NCBI GenBank assembly: GCA_002189035.1
Contig: NEEC01000002.1
Span: 682,001 to 746,000 of the forward strand
Length of the DNA: 64,000 nt
Reading direction: 5' to 3'
Source of the DNA: Utricularia gibba
Lineage: Eukaryota > Streptophyta > Magnoliopsida > Lamiales > Lentibulariaceae
Each line of letters begins with the position of its first letter. Within the stretch, counting starts at the first letter, position 1. The notes beneath the pieces were generated by a model. That model was not told the origin of the DNA and did not search any database. It was given only the letters and a program-made list of their open reading frames with translations. Of this stretch, positions 1-12,878 are shown piece after piece. A program made the translations under genes and the position numbers.

Positions 1-3000
1 TCTCTCTGGAAGCAGCAGGCTGTTGATTTTTCAAGGTTAAGATGTGTAGGCGCGGATAGCCGATGATCAAAAATTGAGTAGAACCTCAACTACGCTAGTG
101 GGAGTACCCCCGGGATGATCCCTTTTCCCAGTGATACCGTTTACGGATCTCGTGGATTCAGAAAGGTTCACATCGGATCGATCTCTTGTACGTGTGAGGT
201 CTGATCCAATTGAGTGCAGGCCACCACATGTAGACAGGTCGATTTTGCTGTTGGCTGAAAATCAGAAAGCACCATGTCAGATTGTGAGGATGAAGTGTAT
301 GTAACTGGGAGTTATTAGATTGAATGATCACCAGTTTTTTCGAGTTCAGTCAAGACTATCTTCCTTGATGGATCTGCAACCATCTCCTTCATAAATAATC
401 TACTGTCAGTGTCACGAGGCAAATAGCAACTAGACAGTTAAATAACGGACGCGTACCTTGGCCTCTATTTTCAAAAGCTTCTTCACTTCAACAAGTTTTT
501 TCTCGGTAAGGTCAGAGTGGAGCACACGCTTGCCTGAAACCAAAAGCAGCTAGTTGATCAGCGAATATTTAGTAAGAAAACTTGGTTGCGGTGTATGATT
601 ACCAAGTCTGCGGTTGCTGCCGATCTCAAGGAAACCTTCTTGGGTCATTTTGTCAATGAGCTTCCTGACCATGTTCAGGCTCACTTCACTGCCGAGTTTC
701 TTATGGAGCTTTGCCGCAGTTATATGGTCCAGTGGAAGAGTGTGATATAAAGCCTGTTACGGAAGTGATTTAAGCAATTCACCAGAGACTGAAGTTCAGT
801 GCAAGAGACAAAAAGTAAGTTCACCTGCACGTAGACGTGATCAAAACAGAGATTTCCAGGTTTTCCACCATCAGGTATCTTTTGTCCATCATATTCCTCC
901 TTTACAACCTCAAAGTCATACTCCATCGTCTGCCAGTTTAGTTATAAATCCCACTCGAACGTTTTAAATGTAAGTCAAAATATGGGGATGAGAAAGAAGA
1001 GAAAAGGAACCTTTTTCTTGTTAATGATATAACTGCCTCCAGTAGCTTTTGAAACAGAACCTTCCTTCAAAAGCATGTCCATGATTTCTGGATCAAAGAA
1101 GTAGAGTAAACGTCTGATGTGCATAGCTCTCAGGATTATACACTCGCTTATATCCCTTTAAGGCTAACATCACAAGTGTACCTTCAATTAGGACCTGCAA
1201 AAGTAGCAACATTAAATACCCGATACCATAGAAAAGTTGCACTTCCAATTTTGGTCTTAAAATCATGCCAGAAAAGCACTTACTACTGAGATGTCTGGGA
1301 AGTTAGAGAGCACATCTGTGAGTTCAAGCACATCAAGGTGATAGGAGTTAACCCAATCCCTTACTCGCCTCAGCTGGTGTGCATCTTCAGCTGGATCCTG
1401 GGTATTATCTATGTAGAAAGGGGCAAATACCAGAGTTGATACACGTAGAATCAGGTGAGTGCAAACTGACAAGCACATTGTTCGAATTCTGAGGCACCTT
1501 CCTGAACAGGAGCATCATCTCCAGGATTTTGTCGTGCTGTCACAAGAAACATTAGCAGTTTGATTGTGAATTTTAAGATACACCAGAATACTGTGTTGAA
1601 AAATCAAAGCTAACCTGCTGGTGCTACGATATACTGATCATCATCTGAATTGCCGATCTGAGGCCCATGAAAAGGTGATAACTTATGAATAGGATGGTTG
1701 CAATCATTTTAGGAACAAGCGCTTGACAATATCAAAGTTCCAAAGGGAGCTCATAATCTCCTCCTCACCTCGCTTCCAGAATCACTAGATTCATCATTCT
1801 GGATAGAGTCATGTCCTAAGCTCATCTCATCATCTTGAATTTCGTTGTTTTCATCTTCACATGGATCAAGCACGCTCTTCACCTGTTGTCTTATACGTGA
1901 ATACATGTTAACCAGGGGTAGAGAATTCAGAAATCCAATGTGTAAAAATGCAGACCTTCAGAGCCAGCACCAAGTGCTTGCTATTTACTTTACCAACTTC
2001 CATCTTCAAAGGATTTTTATTCCATGGATTACAAGCCTCTTCCTCTGAGCACTCTTTGAAAAATGGCGGTTCATATTCTCTAGGCTGCAACGCAAGTAAA
2101 AGAAGGCAAGATTTAACAAATAATCATTTAGCAAATACAGAGAGCAAAAAGCATACCGTGACATCATCATAATATAGAAGCTTCATCAGAACTGTGCGCT
2201 GAAAGAATGTGTCAGTTTGTGTTAGTCTTGCAAGAAGAGAAGTACAGCTGTTGATTATAGTCACAAATGTCTTGGTTCCAGAGATCATGCCTCTTCTGGG
2301 ATCTTATCAAGAGTTCTCATCAGCTGAATCAGTGTCCGGACCATTTTGCATGCCGAACTCCTATGCATAATAGACATTTTACACGGGGAACAACAGAAAG
2401 CACATTGAGTTTATGTGGCATAGTTCACCACCTCATTTCAGCGGGAGTAATCTCACTGGTGGAGTTATGCTTGAAAATCCCTCCCTTCTTTGCGCCACTG
2501 CGCTTTATGTTCAATAAAACCTCTTGGCTATCAGTATTGGAGTAACTGAAAGAAACTGCAAACAGAAGGCTCCTCATGAACAAACCCAACACCATTAAAC
2601 AACTGAAGCCATACTAAAACATACACTATAGAGCTACACACAGACTAAGGTTATTCTTAAATACGAGTTACTATCAGAAATAAATGCATAAAAAATTCAT
2701 ACACGTATATTCCTCAATCATGGGACCGCCGGTTCCCTCACAGATGCAGAAAAAGAGCGTTTTCAGATATTTATTCTGTAATGCGTCATAGACGCCTGAA
2801 AATTTGAAATGAGTTTACTGCACATTATATACGAGATAAAAAAGTGCAACAGTTGTTATGGAATGAAGTTGAAACACTTCAGATTGTTGTGCCTTTCTCC
2901 ATCCAATCGATTAGCCGACGTGACTCAGCATCCAATGGCATAAGCTTCTTAATCTTCATGTCTGCCATAATGTTAAGAATTACTCTATTCGTTGATATGA

Positions 3001-3697
3001 CTCTCAGTATAAGGAGCGAATTGCGACTGAAAGCTCACCCAAGGCAGGAACAGATTTGTCAACAAAATACTTCTCAGGAAAAAGGCCTCTAATGTAACTA
3101 ATATTGAAAATAGCTATGCGCAATAGATTCCTCGTCTGCAAACCAAAAGAAACGCAAGAATAATTCCATGGTTCAATATCTCAACTTAGCAACATCGGAT
3201 TTCTAAGCAACAGTAGAAGATCAGTTACAGATTGCTTCCCATAAACTTTTTTTCGATAAGAACACACTCTCTGGGGCACGGAAATCAGAACTAGACACAG
3301 CGAGTACGAAAGTAGCAGAAATCCCGTATCAGTAACAAATATACGTAACAAATCGAAAAATGTATAGAGAGGAATGCATTGATAAATCAAGAACAATCGG
3401 AGCGCCAACGAAACGCCGAGACAATACTCATCGGGCAAAACGGAAGCCATACAGGTTGTAAACAGACAGAGATCAGCAGAAAATGACCAATCGAGACAAC
3501 GCTTTGAAACCAAGCAATAAGAATAAGAGCGGAGTGTTTACGAGTAGAAGAGAATCCTGCTCAGTGATCTCCGACTGCTTCACTTTCTGTGCAACCACCT
3601 GACCAAGCAGAAAAAGAAGCGCATATAACAACGATCATCGCAATCTGTATCTGAAGCATACGAGAATCTGTTGCGGTGATGGCTCTCTGCTCACCAT
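1..3697 (-). CDS. ASY1: Meiotic HORMA-domain axis protein ASY1 (3' end cut by window)
   Basis: ASY1 (HOP1/PAIR2 family) coats the meiotic chromosome axis and promotes inter-homologue recombination and synapsis. Seen: the conceptual start [20 protein letters not shown], then the HORMA core with [20 protein letters not shown] and [11 protein letters not shown], then [20 protein letters not shown] and [11 protein letters not shown]. An acidic linker and a winged-helix/SWIRM-like segment ([20 protein letters not shown]) follow. The tail [17 protein letters not shown] (exon 94-254) and PAASRE (exon 1-19) match the family C terminus, so the gene runs off the left edge. Exon 1 codes only for the ATG (3695-3697). 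Other exons: 3542-3598, 3039-3135, 2893-2961, about 2705-2795, 2291-2360, 2157-2198, 1956-2084, and a 13-nt exon 1182-1194. Two introns use GC donors. The stretch 255-456 is unresolved. The family is known; boundaries are my reading. Confidence 0.93.
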
Positions 3698-4202
3698 CGT
3701 CAAAAAATCACAGAGAAACGAAATGAATTCTGAGTTTCAAGCAATGGCGGGAGGCATGATGCGTGAACGTGAAACAAAGCGTTATATAGCAAGCGTTTCC
3801 GCGTGCGTTAGATGGTAGAACACCGGTTAAACTAGGGTTAAAACTGGATTCAACTGCGGTTCCCTAAGCACGCGAAAATCACCCGACACGAATCACTTTT
3901 CACAATTTTCTAATTTACCGTTTGAAAATATTCTTTTTGAAACTTAATATTTATTTTAAAAATAACCATTCCGGTGAATTTGTGACCGAAGCGCAGGTCG
4001 ACCTGAGTAGTGATGATGCGCATGTTCTTTCACATACAACTGCAAAAGTTGGAACAAGAGCGAGGAAATGATTCAAAAACACGGCAGTTGAAAGAGCACA
4101 ACAACATAATCGTAACCATCTCCGGTAACAAGACTTATTTCTTCAGCCGAAAGGAGAGAAACTCGGATGCGGCAACTGCGCCAATGGGGAAAAAGGATGC
4201 CT
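3698..4202. other. Spacer: ASY1 upstream region and GAPC 3' flank
   Basis: Holds the ASY1 5' leader and promoter and the 3' flank of GAPC. The open frame on the plus strand here (from 4010) runs antisense into GAPC and has no family resemblance. Nothing else can be supported. Confidence 0.6.
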
Positions 4203-6274
<2,072 letters not shown>

Positions 6275-6653
6275 GGCGAAATCTAGAACGATTATACCGA
6301 GACAAGAAGCTAAAACAAGGCACTGAGATATGAGGAGCCACTGGACGGCCCCCCTCTATTTAACGCCAAGGGCAGGGGGATGGAAAACCCTTGGGCGGTT
6401 CGAACCGGTGGGCTAAATCTACGGGTCAACACCCAACACTCGATCTCTCTAGAATTCGAATATTCCCTTCTGAAAGAAAATTGAATTTCGAATATTCTGG
6501 GCACCGATTGAAGAATTCGACCGTTAGGGCTACTCGAATTACGATGTGCCCGAAAAATAGCCGTTGGTTGGCGTTCAAAAGAAACTTCAATTAAGAGCAG
6601 TGAAATTCCTCTCTAATATCAAGTTGAATCTCTCTCGTTCTGAGTTCTGAAGA
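6275..6653. promoter_or_regulatory. Divergent promoter GAPC / MAD2 with two MSA elements
   Basis: The 379 bp between the two start codons. On the minus strand a TTAAATAG box near 6355-6363 could serve GAPC. Towards MAD2 two CCGTT cores (6521-6525 and 6561-6565) sit in CGACCGTTAGG and TAGCCGTTGGT. Each matches the reverse complement of the plant M-specific activator consensus (YCYAACGGYYA) at 10 of 11 positions. MSA elements are bound by three-repeat MYB3R factors and drive G2/M expression, which fits a spindle-checkpoint gene. Sites are seen; function is inferred. Confidence 0.7.
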
Positions 6654-7780
6654 ATGGCTTCCAAAACTGCCACAAAGGATATAATCACGTTGCGAGGATC
6701 AGCGGCTATTGTCAGCGAGTTTTTCGGTATGCATTTCAGATCTCTGTTTACGTTTGACTACTTCGAGTATCCAGTGAATTTTTTGGTTCTGAATCTGCGA
6801 TAGCTTACTGATTTATGTTTCTTTTCCTACTGGGAAAATGAGATTTCCAGGTTACGCTGCAAATAGGTGAGCACATCTGCATGTTATTTGAGTTAATTTC
6901 TGCAGGTGATGGTTAGGGAATGGATTGTGATTGATGGGAGTAACTTTGCAGCATAATATACAATAGAGGACTTTATCCGGCAGAGAGCTTTGCAAGAGTG
7001 AAGAAATATGGGCTGCCAATGCTGTTGTCTCAAGATGAAGGGGTGAAAACATTCATTTCCAACTTGACTACTCAGCTTTCAGGTAAAAAAAAATCTATGT
7101 TACTGTGACCTACAATTGGACGTTTGGTGAAGCTCATGGTGTGAGTTGATTGAGAAGAATGGCTGGAAGCTGGGAAACTGCAAAGGGTAGTGCTTGTGAT
7201 CATGAGCAGAGAAACTGGTGAAGTTTTAGAGAGGTGGAATTTCAGTATTGAGACAGACAATGAAGTTTTAGAAAAAGGGTAATGAAATGAAACGCACTAT
7301 TCGGTTATTTTTGCTGCTTTCCAATCTTACTGATCCTTGAGTTTGCTCTGAAGAGTTTCAAGAGAGAAAAGTGACAAGGAAATCATGAGGGAAATTCAGG
7401 CAATAATGCGGCAGATAGCATCCAGCATTACATACTTGCCCTGCTTGGATGAGCCCTGTAAGGAAGAGTTTTCGAACATTTTCCAGGATTCCCTTGATCG
7501 TCATATATATAATGGACACTGGTTTGCATGTAGGTGTATTTGATGTTCTAGCATATACAGATAAAGATTGTGCAGTCCCTTTTACATGGATTGAGAGTGA
7601 TCCCAAGCTCATTGCCAATCCGCAGATGGTGAAACTGCATTCTTTCGACACCAAGGTAAGCACTTTTTAAGCCTATTTTTGTTACCAACACCTAGTAATC
7701 CTGAGTACTATTCACTGCAGATTCACAAGGTGGATACTCTAGTATCCTACAAGAACGATGAGTTGGACGACGAGCCTTGA
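6654..7780 (+). CDS. MAD2: Mitotic spindle-checkpoint protein MAD2
   Basis: MAD2 is the HORMA-domain protein that, at unattached kinetochores, binds MAD1 and CDC20 and restrains the anaphase-promoting complex. Seen: MASKTATKDIITLRGSAAIV, SILYNRGLYPAESFARVKKY, EEWLEAGKLQRVVLVIMSRE, IMREIQAIMRQIASSITYLP, VFDVLAYTDKDCAVPFTWIE and the C-terminal safety-belt end HKVDTLVSYKNDELDDEP then TGA. This is about the usual 205-210 residues. Seven exons: 6654-6726, 6851-6866 (16 nt), 6952-7082, 7155-7278, 7354-7457, 7534-7655, 7721-7780, all with GT-AG borders and consistent phase. Divergent from GAPC, with MSA elements just upstream. Every exon stays open. Confidence 0.97.
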
Positions 7781-8245
7781 TGCCACATTTATGAGTTTGA
7801 CGACGAGTCTTCATTCACTAGGTGGATACTGTTCATTTTTCCTTTCATCTTTTGTCATAAACTGCTAGGGTGGAACGCAAAATCATCATGGTTGTGCTTG
7901 GCTCGATGATTTCTTCGGTTCCTGCCTCTGTTGTTTCATATTGATTGATGACTCGGAACAATCATGTCCGGTATTCAATTCAATCACAAAGCTTCAACCC
8001 TATTTTTTCTCTCATTATTTTGCAAGGAAATACACAGAGCGCCAATATCAACTTTACAAAATCCTCATACTTGCGAAGGAACTGCCTACTGTTTAAAATC
8101 CATCTGCAATTTCTCTCTACATAGTTTTCAGTGCATTGTCACAGGAGACCAGTACAGCAATCTACAAAATCTACAAGATGCCCCTCAAAGTACAACGAAC
8201 TCTGAAAATAGTGGTTGTAAGCCGAAAGACTCCAGCTTTCGCGAG
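7781..8245. other. Convergent 3' flanks of MAD2 and GT-1
   Basis: About 465 bp between two convergent stop codons. It should hold both 3' UTRs, which may overlap. The plus-strand open frame from 7964 ends inside the GT-1 last exon and resembles nothing known. Confidence 0.55.
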
Positions 8246-9939
8246 TCAGTGTACACCACGGTAAGCAGCTCCAGGGCATAGCTCACCTATGGAATCAATG
8301 TTGCAGTAACCATTGCACTCTCTCAGACAAGTCCAGCCACGCCGGGTTAGGAACCCATGAAAATCATCATCTGTGTAGAAGGTCTTATTCTCAGTGTGCA
8401 CCTGCAGGTGGCTAGATTCTTCGCAATAACAGATTTTCACAGTCAAACCTGCAATTACATGAGCCGCATAAAAAGGGGTATGCAGTCTCAAATTCCTAAG
8501 TTAATCAGTGTCATGAAACAGAGCAGCATTACCTTCATCGACATGCAGAGTGTAGTTTCCCAGAGGCATGTTTCTATCGATTGCACGGATAACATTGTCT
8601 TCATCTTCCAACCAAAATGCCTGCTTGGTCCTAAGTCCAAAAGCAGATTTTATGGTTTCTTTAATTGCGTCTGAGGAAGCATCGATTCCAACTCTCTTGG
8701 TATATGCATCACATTTAACAATTATTACCCTCCCTTCGTATGTGCTGCTATCTTCACCTTAATAAAATGGAACCACTCTCAAGATAGCACCACACTGAAA
8801 TTTAACCGATGCAAATAACTTTCACTAACCAGAACCAGGAGTACCCCTCCAATTCCATGGAGATACTCCATCTGCCCCAACAGTGTCAGCCGTGGCAATG
8901 GCAAGAGGATGCCCTTCATGATCCAAACCCCTTTCCAGATTTAAGGTTGATCTGCCATTAGCTGAAAATTTTTACAAGAAAGAAAAAACTCACGTTGGAA
9001 TAGCAATGTTCTGTTAAACGTACAGATGGACTCAGAGAATCTATTGGATTTGTTACACTTCCAAAATGAATAGAAGGGAATAAAGAAGCAAAGCTTACCT
9101 TCAACGGGGCCAAAAGTAAGACTAGTTTCATCAATAGCTGCATCAAAATAATAATATTAATAAAGAGTTATGTTCATCAACAAGAGCAAAGAGTTACTTA
9201 GCAAATCAAACAAAAAAGTTCAAGATGCGGAATACACATATCAATAGCGCAAAGGAGAATCGATGTAAAAGGTTTATCCTCCGCAGATACATCATCGTAA
9301 ATCAAAGAGAGTTACAATGTTAGAAATCAAATATAAACCTTTATCAGCGAAATTCATAAAGGAATCGACTTTGGAAGCTCCTGCATTGTTGGAAACTGAA
9401 GGGTTTTTCCAACTAGGGCCACTTTTATTCCTCTCATTCAAGATCTCCTCAATATCTTTGTAACAATTCAGCTTTGCAGACCCATTCCCATTTCCATCGG
9501 GACTGTTTTGCTTAGCTTTTTTGTACTCCTTCAACAAATTCCTCCACTTGTCAGTGCACATTGTCGGCGATCTATCAAACCCCTTTTCCTTCATTTTCAT
9601 GGAAATGGTTTCCCACAAGTGTTTGTTAGACTTCGAAGTATTGAACAACAGATCAATTTCCTTACGAAGTGAAATAAGAACCCGGGTTTCTTCTTGAACC
9701 CACGTCTCAGCTCGCTTCTTTGGACCGGATGAAAACCCTGGATTCGAGTGATTATGATTAAGCGTGTTGGAATGATCATCTCCGCCACTGCTGTCGGGGA
9801 CCACCACGTCGGTGAGTTGGAGATTGGACTGAGAGGCTACCGGGATGATCATGTTATTCTGATGAGGTGATTCCTGTTTCCCGTTGTAGAAATCCAGAGC
9901 CAACTCCTCTTCAGCTGAGCTCTTATCGGGCATAAACAT
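8246..9939 (-). CDS. GT-1: Trihelix transcription factor GT-1
   Basis: Nuclear DNA-binding factor of the trihelix (GT) family that recognises GT-elements of light-regulated promoters. Seen: Asp/His-rich N terminus, then the trihelix at about residues 75-160 with [40 protein letters not shown] and [17 protein letters not shown]. The GT-1-specific C-terminal domain follows, with [38 protein letters not shown] and the end PGAAYRGVH. Exons: 9339-9939, 9099-9137, 8830-8961, about 8534-8762, 8246-8448. I chose the ATG at 9939 (MFMPDKS) because GT-1 proteins start in this way. The frame stays open upstream with Mets at 10035 and 10128, so a longer N terminus is possible. Divergent from WDL7. Confidence 0.93.
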
Positions 9940-10386
9940 GGCTTCCTCTGCACAAACTTCTTCCTCTTTACAGGAATTGGGGATTTCCACCGAAGTAGGG
10001 CTTCTGCGTTTTTTCGGTTGCCTCAGAGAAAGCATCCCCCACCGGGTTTTTCGATTCGGGTCGATTACCCTGCGGGTTATGGGCCCATTTCTGCTCACAG
10101 AAATAATGAAACATTGGGCTCGGCCCATCTATTCAAAAAATGATGGAGACCGGAAAAAGGGAATTCAAGGAAGAAGGAACTAGCCGTTGCGAGTCATTTA
10201 ATGGTTCTGATGCGTTGCGCTCTACGAAGTCATCAGCGACCACTTGGGGAATTTCTGACCCACTGCCGGAAGAATGGGGTTTCAAGTTGATTCGTTGGGG
10301 CTTCGTACGAGAACAGAGAGCTTCAAGGTTACGGAGCGTGACTGAAATCGCCGACGTTCGTTTTTTCGAGTTTTCTGAAGGAAATC
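9940..10386. promoter_or_regulatory. Divergent promoter GT-1 / WVD2-like 7
   Basis: 447 bp between start codons. It contains GGCCCAT-type boxes (GGGCCCATTT near 10081 and CTCGGCCCATCT near 10120), the class of plant site II / telo-associated motifs common in promoters of growth genes. Shared control is inferred only. Confidence 0.5.
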
Positions 10387-12878
10387 ATGGGTGAATCTTC
10401 ATCTTTCCCTGTTTGCCCATTTTCGCAGCAGTCCCCAACTAGTCAAGGGAAAAAGGTTAAATATTTTCTTCTCAAATATGAGATTTTTTTTAATGCTTCT
10501 TGGAGTATATTCTTTGTTCATCTTGTGCTTGTCGATATGGATGTATATATTTTTTTTTTGTCAAGTGTAGATCTGTTTTGATGGAAAGGTTAGTGCTTCT
10601 GCATTCCTCTTGTGCTTCCTCTAGCTTGTGGTGAATGCGTGGATGATGATATTAAGATTTTGTAGGAGAATTCCACACAGTGCGCCCTAACATCATCGAT
10701 CTCCTTTGGGAGGTTCATGTCTGAATCCTTGGACTGGGGAAAATGGTCTGTTTTTACGCATAACAGACACTTGGAAGACGTTGAGAGATATTCCCGTCCT
10801 GGTGCTGTAGCTGAAAAGAAAGCTTACTTTGAAGCACATTTCAAGAGAAGGCGTGCAGAAAAGTTGCTTGAGCAGGAAAATGCTGCTTTGAGAGAGCACT
10901 CTGATGCAGATTCTGTTTCTCCATTATATGTGAATATGGAGCAGCGCAATGGGCATGAGCTGAATGGAATAGTGAAGGAAGAAGAAGTGTATTCTAATGA
11001 TTTTCAGAATGTTAAGGATGGATGCTCAAACGAAACAACAAAGGAAGATTCTTCTCCTATGGAAGTTGAACCATGTGCTCCTGTGAAAGTGCAACAATTG
11101 GACCTAGGAAAAGAAGCATCTGGGCATAAGAGATGCAGCGAGGTATCTCTAGGAAAATGCCATTTCATTTTCTCAAGAAAAAGAGTTGTGATCACTTTTT
11201 TGCCTGACTCTCGTTCACCTACTTAATGTCGCAGGATGGTTGTACCCTGAGAGGACCAGCATCATCATCTGGGGAGAAGCAAGAAGTTTTCGCATGTTCG
11301 CCCTTCGTCAGACAGAGAATTGATCAACTCAAAGATAGCCGTAAGAGTCCAGACAGTAAGAATACCTCAAGGGACTCTCGCAGCAAACGGCCATCCTCAA
11401 TTCACATGTCATTCAATCTTGGTCGTTATGGTGGAATCCAGAAATATGCATCTCCACGTTTTAGAGAGGTTGAGAACTGTCCAAGTGTCACTAGACCTCC
11501 GGCTAAGAGCTACAAAAGCAGAAGTCACTGTCAAACTTCATCACGGGTGGGTGCAGCACTTCTGAACTTCTATGCCACTTTACTTGGTTATGACGAAAAT
11601 GCGTAGTCATAATTCGTTGCCCTCATTTTATGCGCAGGTTCCAGAAAATGACATGTTCAGGGGTCAGTCGACCACGGTTCTATCGGAGAACGAGTTAGTT
11701 CTGCTCTTACATTCAATGAAAACTATCTCAGGATATAGTATGTTCCAAGAAGCATTGTTTTCTTTGTGATCACGTGATCTGTTGATTTACAGAAGGACTC
11801 TGATGCAACGTGATGACTCGGTGATAAGAAATGATGACATTGATTCCCGGTCTGCATCTAAAAGGTAAGCTCATATTTATTGCTCATGAGTTAACATCAG
11901 CAAAAGAGATGCAATTGCTGTAACCAAAATTTGTGTATTCTTTCTGCCTCTTATGATTGAACTCGAAATTTATCATACTCCATTTCAGGTACTCTCAAGC
12001 TGCAAATAAATTTGGCAGCAGTGCACTATCACCACAGTTTTCTTCTTTCACCTTCAAGACTGAAGAAAGAGCAGAAAAACGCAAGGAGGTACGTTTGCGT
12101 GTCCGGTTTCCGTTCAAATTTGCTCACCTACTCTCTAATCATCCTGATCCACATCTACCCACCTCCAGTTTTTTCAGAAACTTGAGGAGAAATTGAAATT
12201 AAGGGAGGCAGACAAACAGCAAATGCATGTGAAGTCACAGGTAAACAAATGCAAAGTAAACCTAGCCAGTGCCATAATACACCACAATGCGTGCTTTGAA
12301 ATGCGGTTGACAAGAAATCTGCTCTTTAGCTTCTATATGGCCTTCAACGAAAATGTCAATGTAAATGCAGGCTAGAGGAAGAAGTTCCTATAAGGATCTC
12401 CATGACACCCTTATGTTCAGAACCGAAAAATTTACTGATGGCACTTCATCAGCCAAGATGCCTAGTAACCTAAAGAAAGAGGTATCTGGTGGCCTGTTTC
12501 AACTTATTCTCTAGACACACACACCACACTCTACTCATGCATTAAGATCATCCTCCTATTAATCTCTCTAGCTCAATAGCTTTAGAATGTGGCATATTTG
12601 CAAGTTCTCAACTGAGATAGTATGTGTACTAGTATCAGATGAAATAAGATCTTGATACCCTGCAGACCCCTACAGTGAGCCAATCTTCCTCCAAAGCTGA
12701 AGAAGGCATTGCTCTCAAGGCTCAAGACCTCAACTCAAGACCGCCATGGAGGTTTTCATCTAAGGTCCGAGAAACAAAGGATACAGATTCAAAAAACCAT
12801 GCTCCTACTCCCCTTTCTCATAGGTCCTTTTCAAAGAGAAGCATGACTGAAAATGCTTCACCAAATATCTACCACTGA
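10387..12878 (+). CDS. WDL7: WVD2-like 7 microtubule-associated protein (TPX2 C-terminal family)
   Basis: WVD2/WDL proteins bind and bundle cortical microtubules through a TPX2-like basic motif. Seen: start MGESSSFPVCPFSQQ (10387-10455), then ISFGRFMSESLDWGKWSVFT and NRHLEDVERYSRPGAVAEKK, a signature of the WDL7 type. A long Ser/Arg-rich linker follows. The TPX2/KLEEK motif FKTEERAEKRKEFFQKLEEK is split across exons ending near 12089 and resuming near 12169, then LKLREADKQQMHVKSQ. The last exon ends at a TGA at 12876-12878. About nine exons. The exon near 11639 most likely ends at GAGAACGA before gttagt, keeping the frame into the exon starting AAGGACTCTG. WDL7 is a best match; another WDL is possible. 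Confidence 0.86.

Noticed and set aside
6391-6420. GGTTCGAACC resembling a tRNA T-arm
   Set aside because: It is a short palindrome; no acceptor, D or anticodon stems can be drawn around it.
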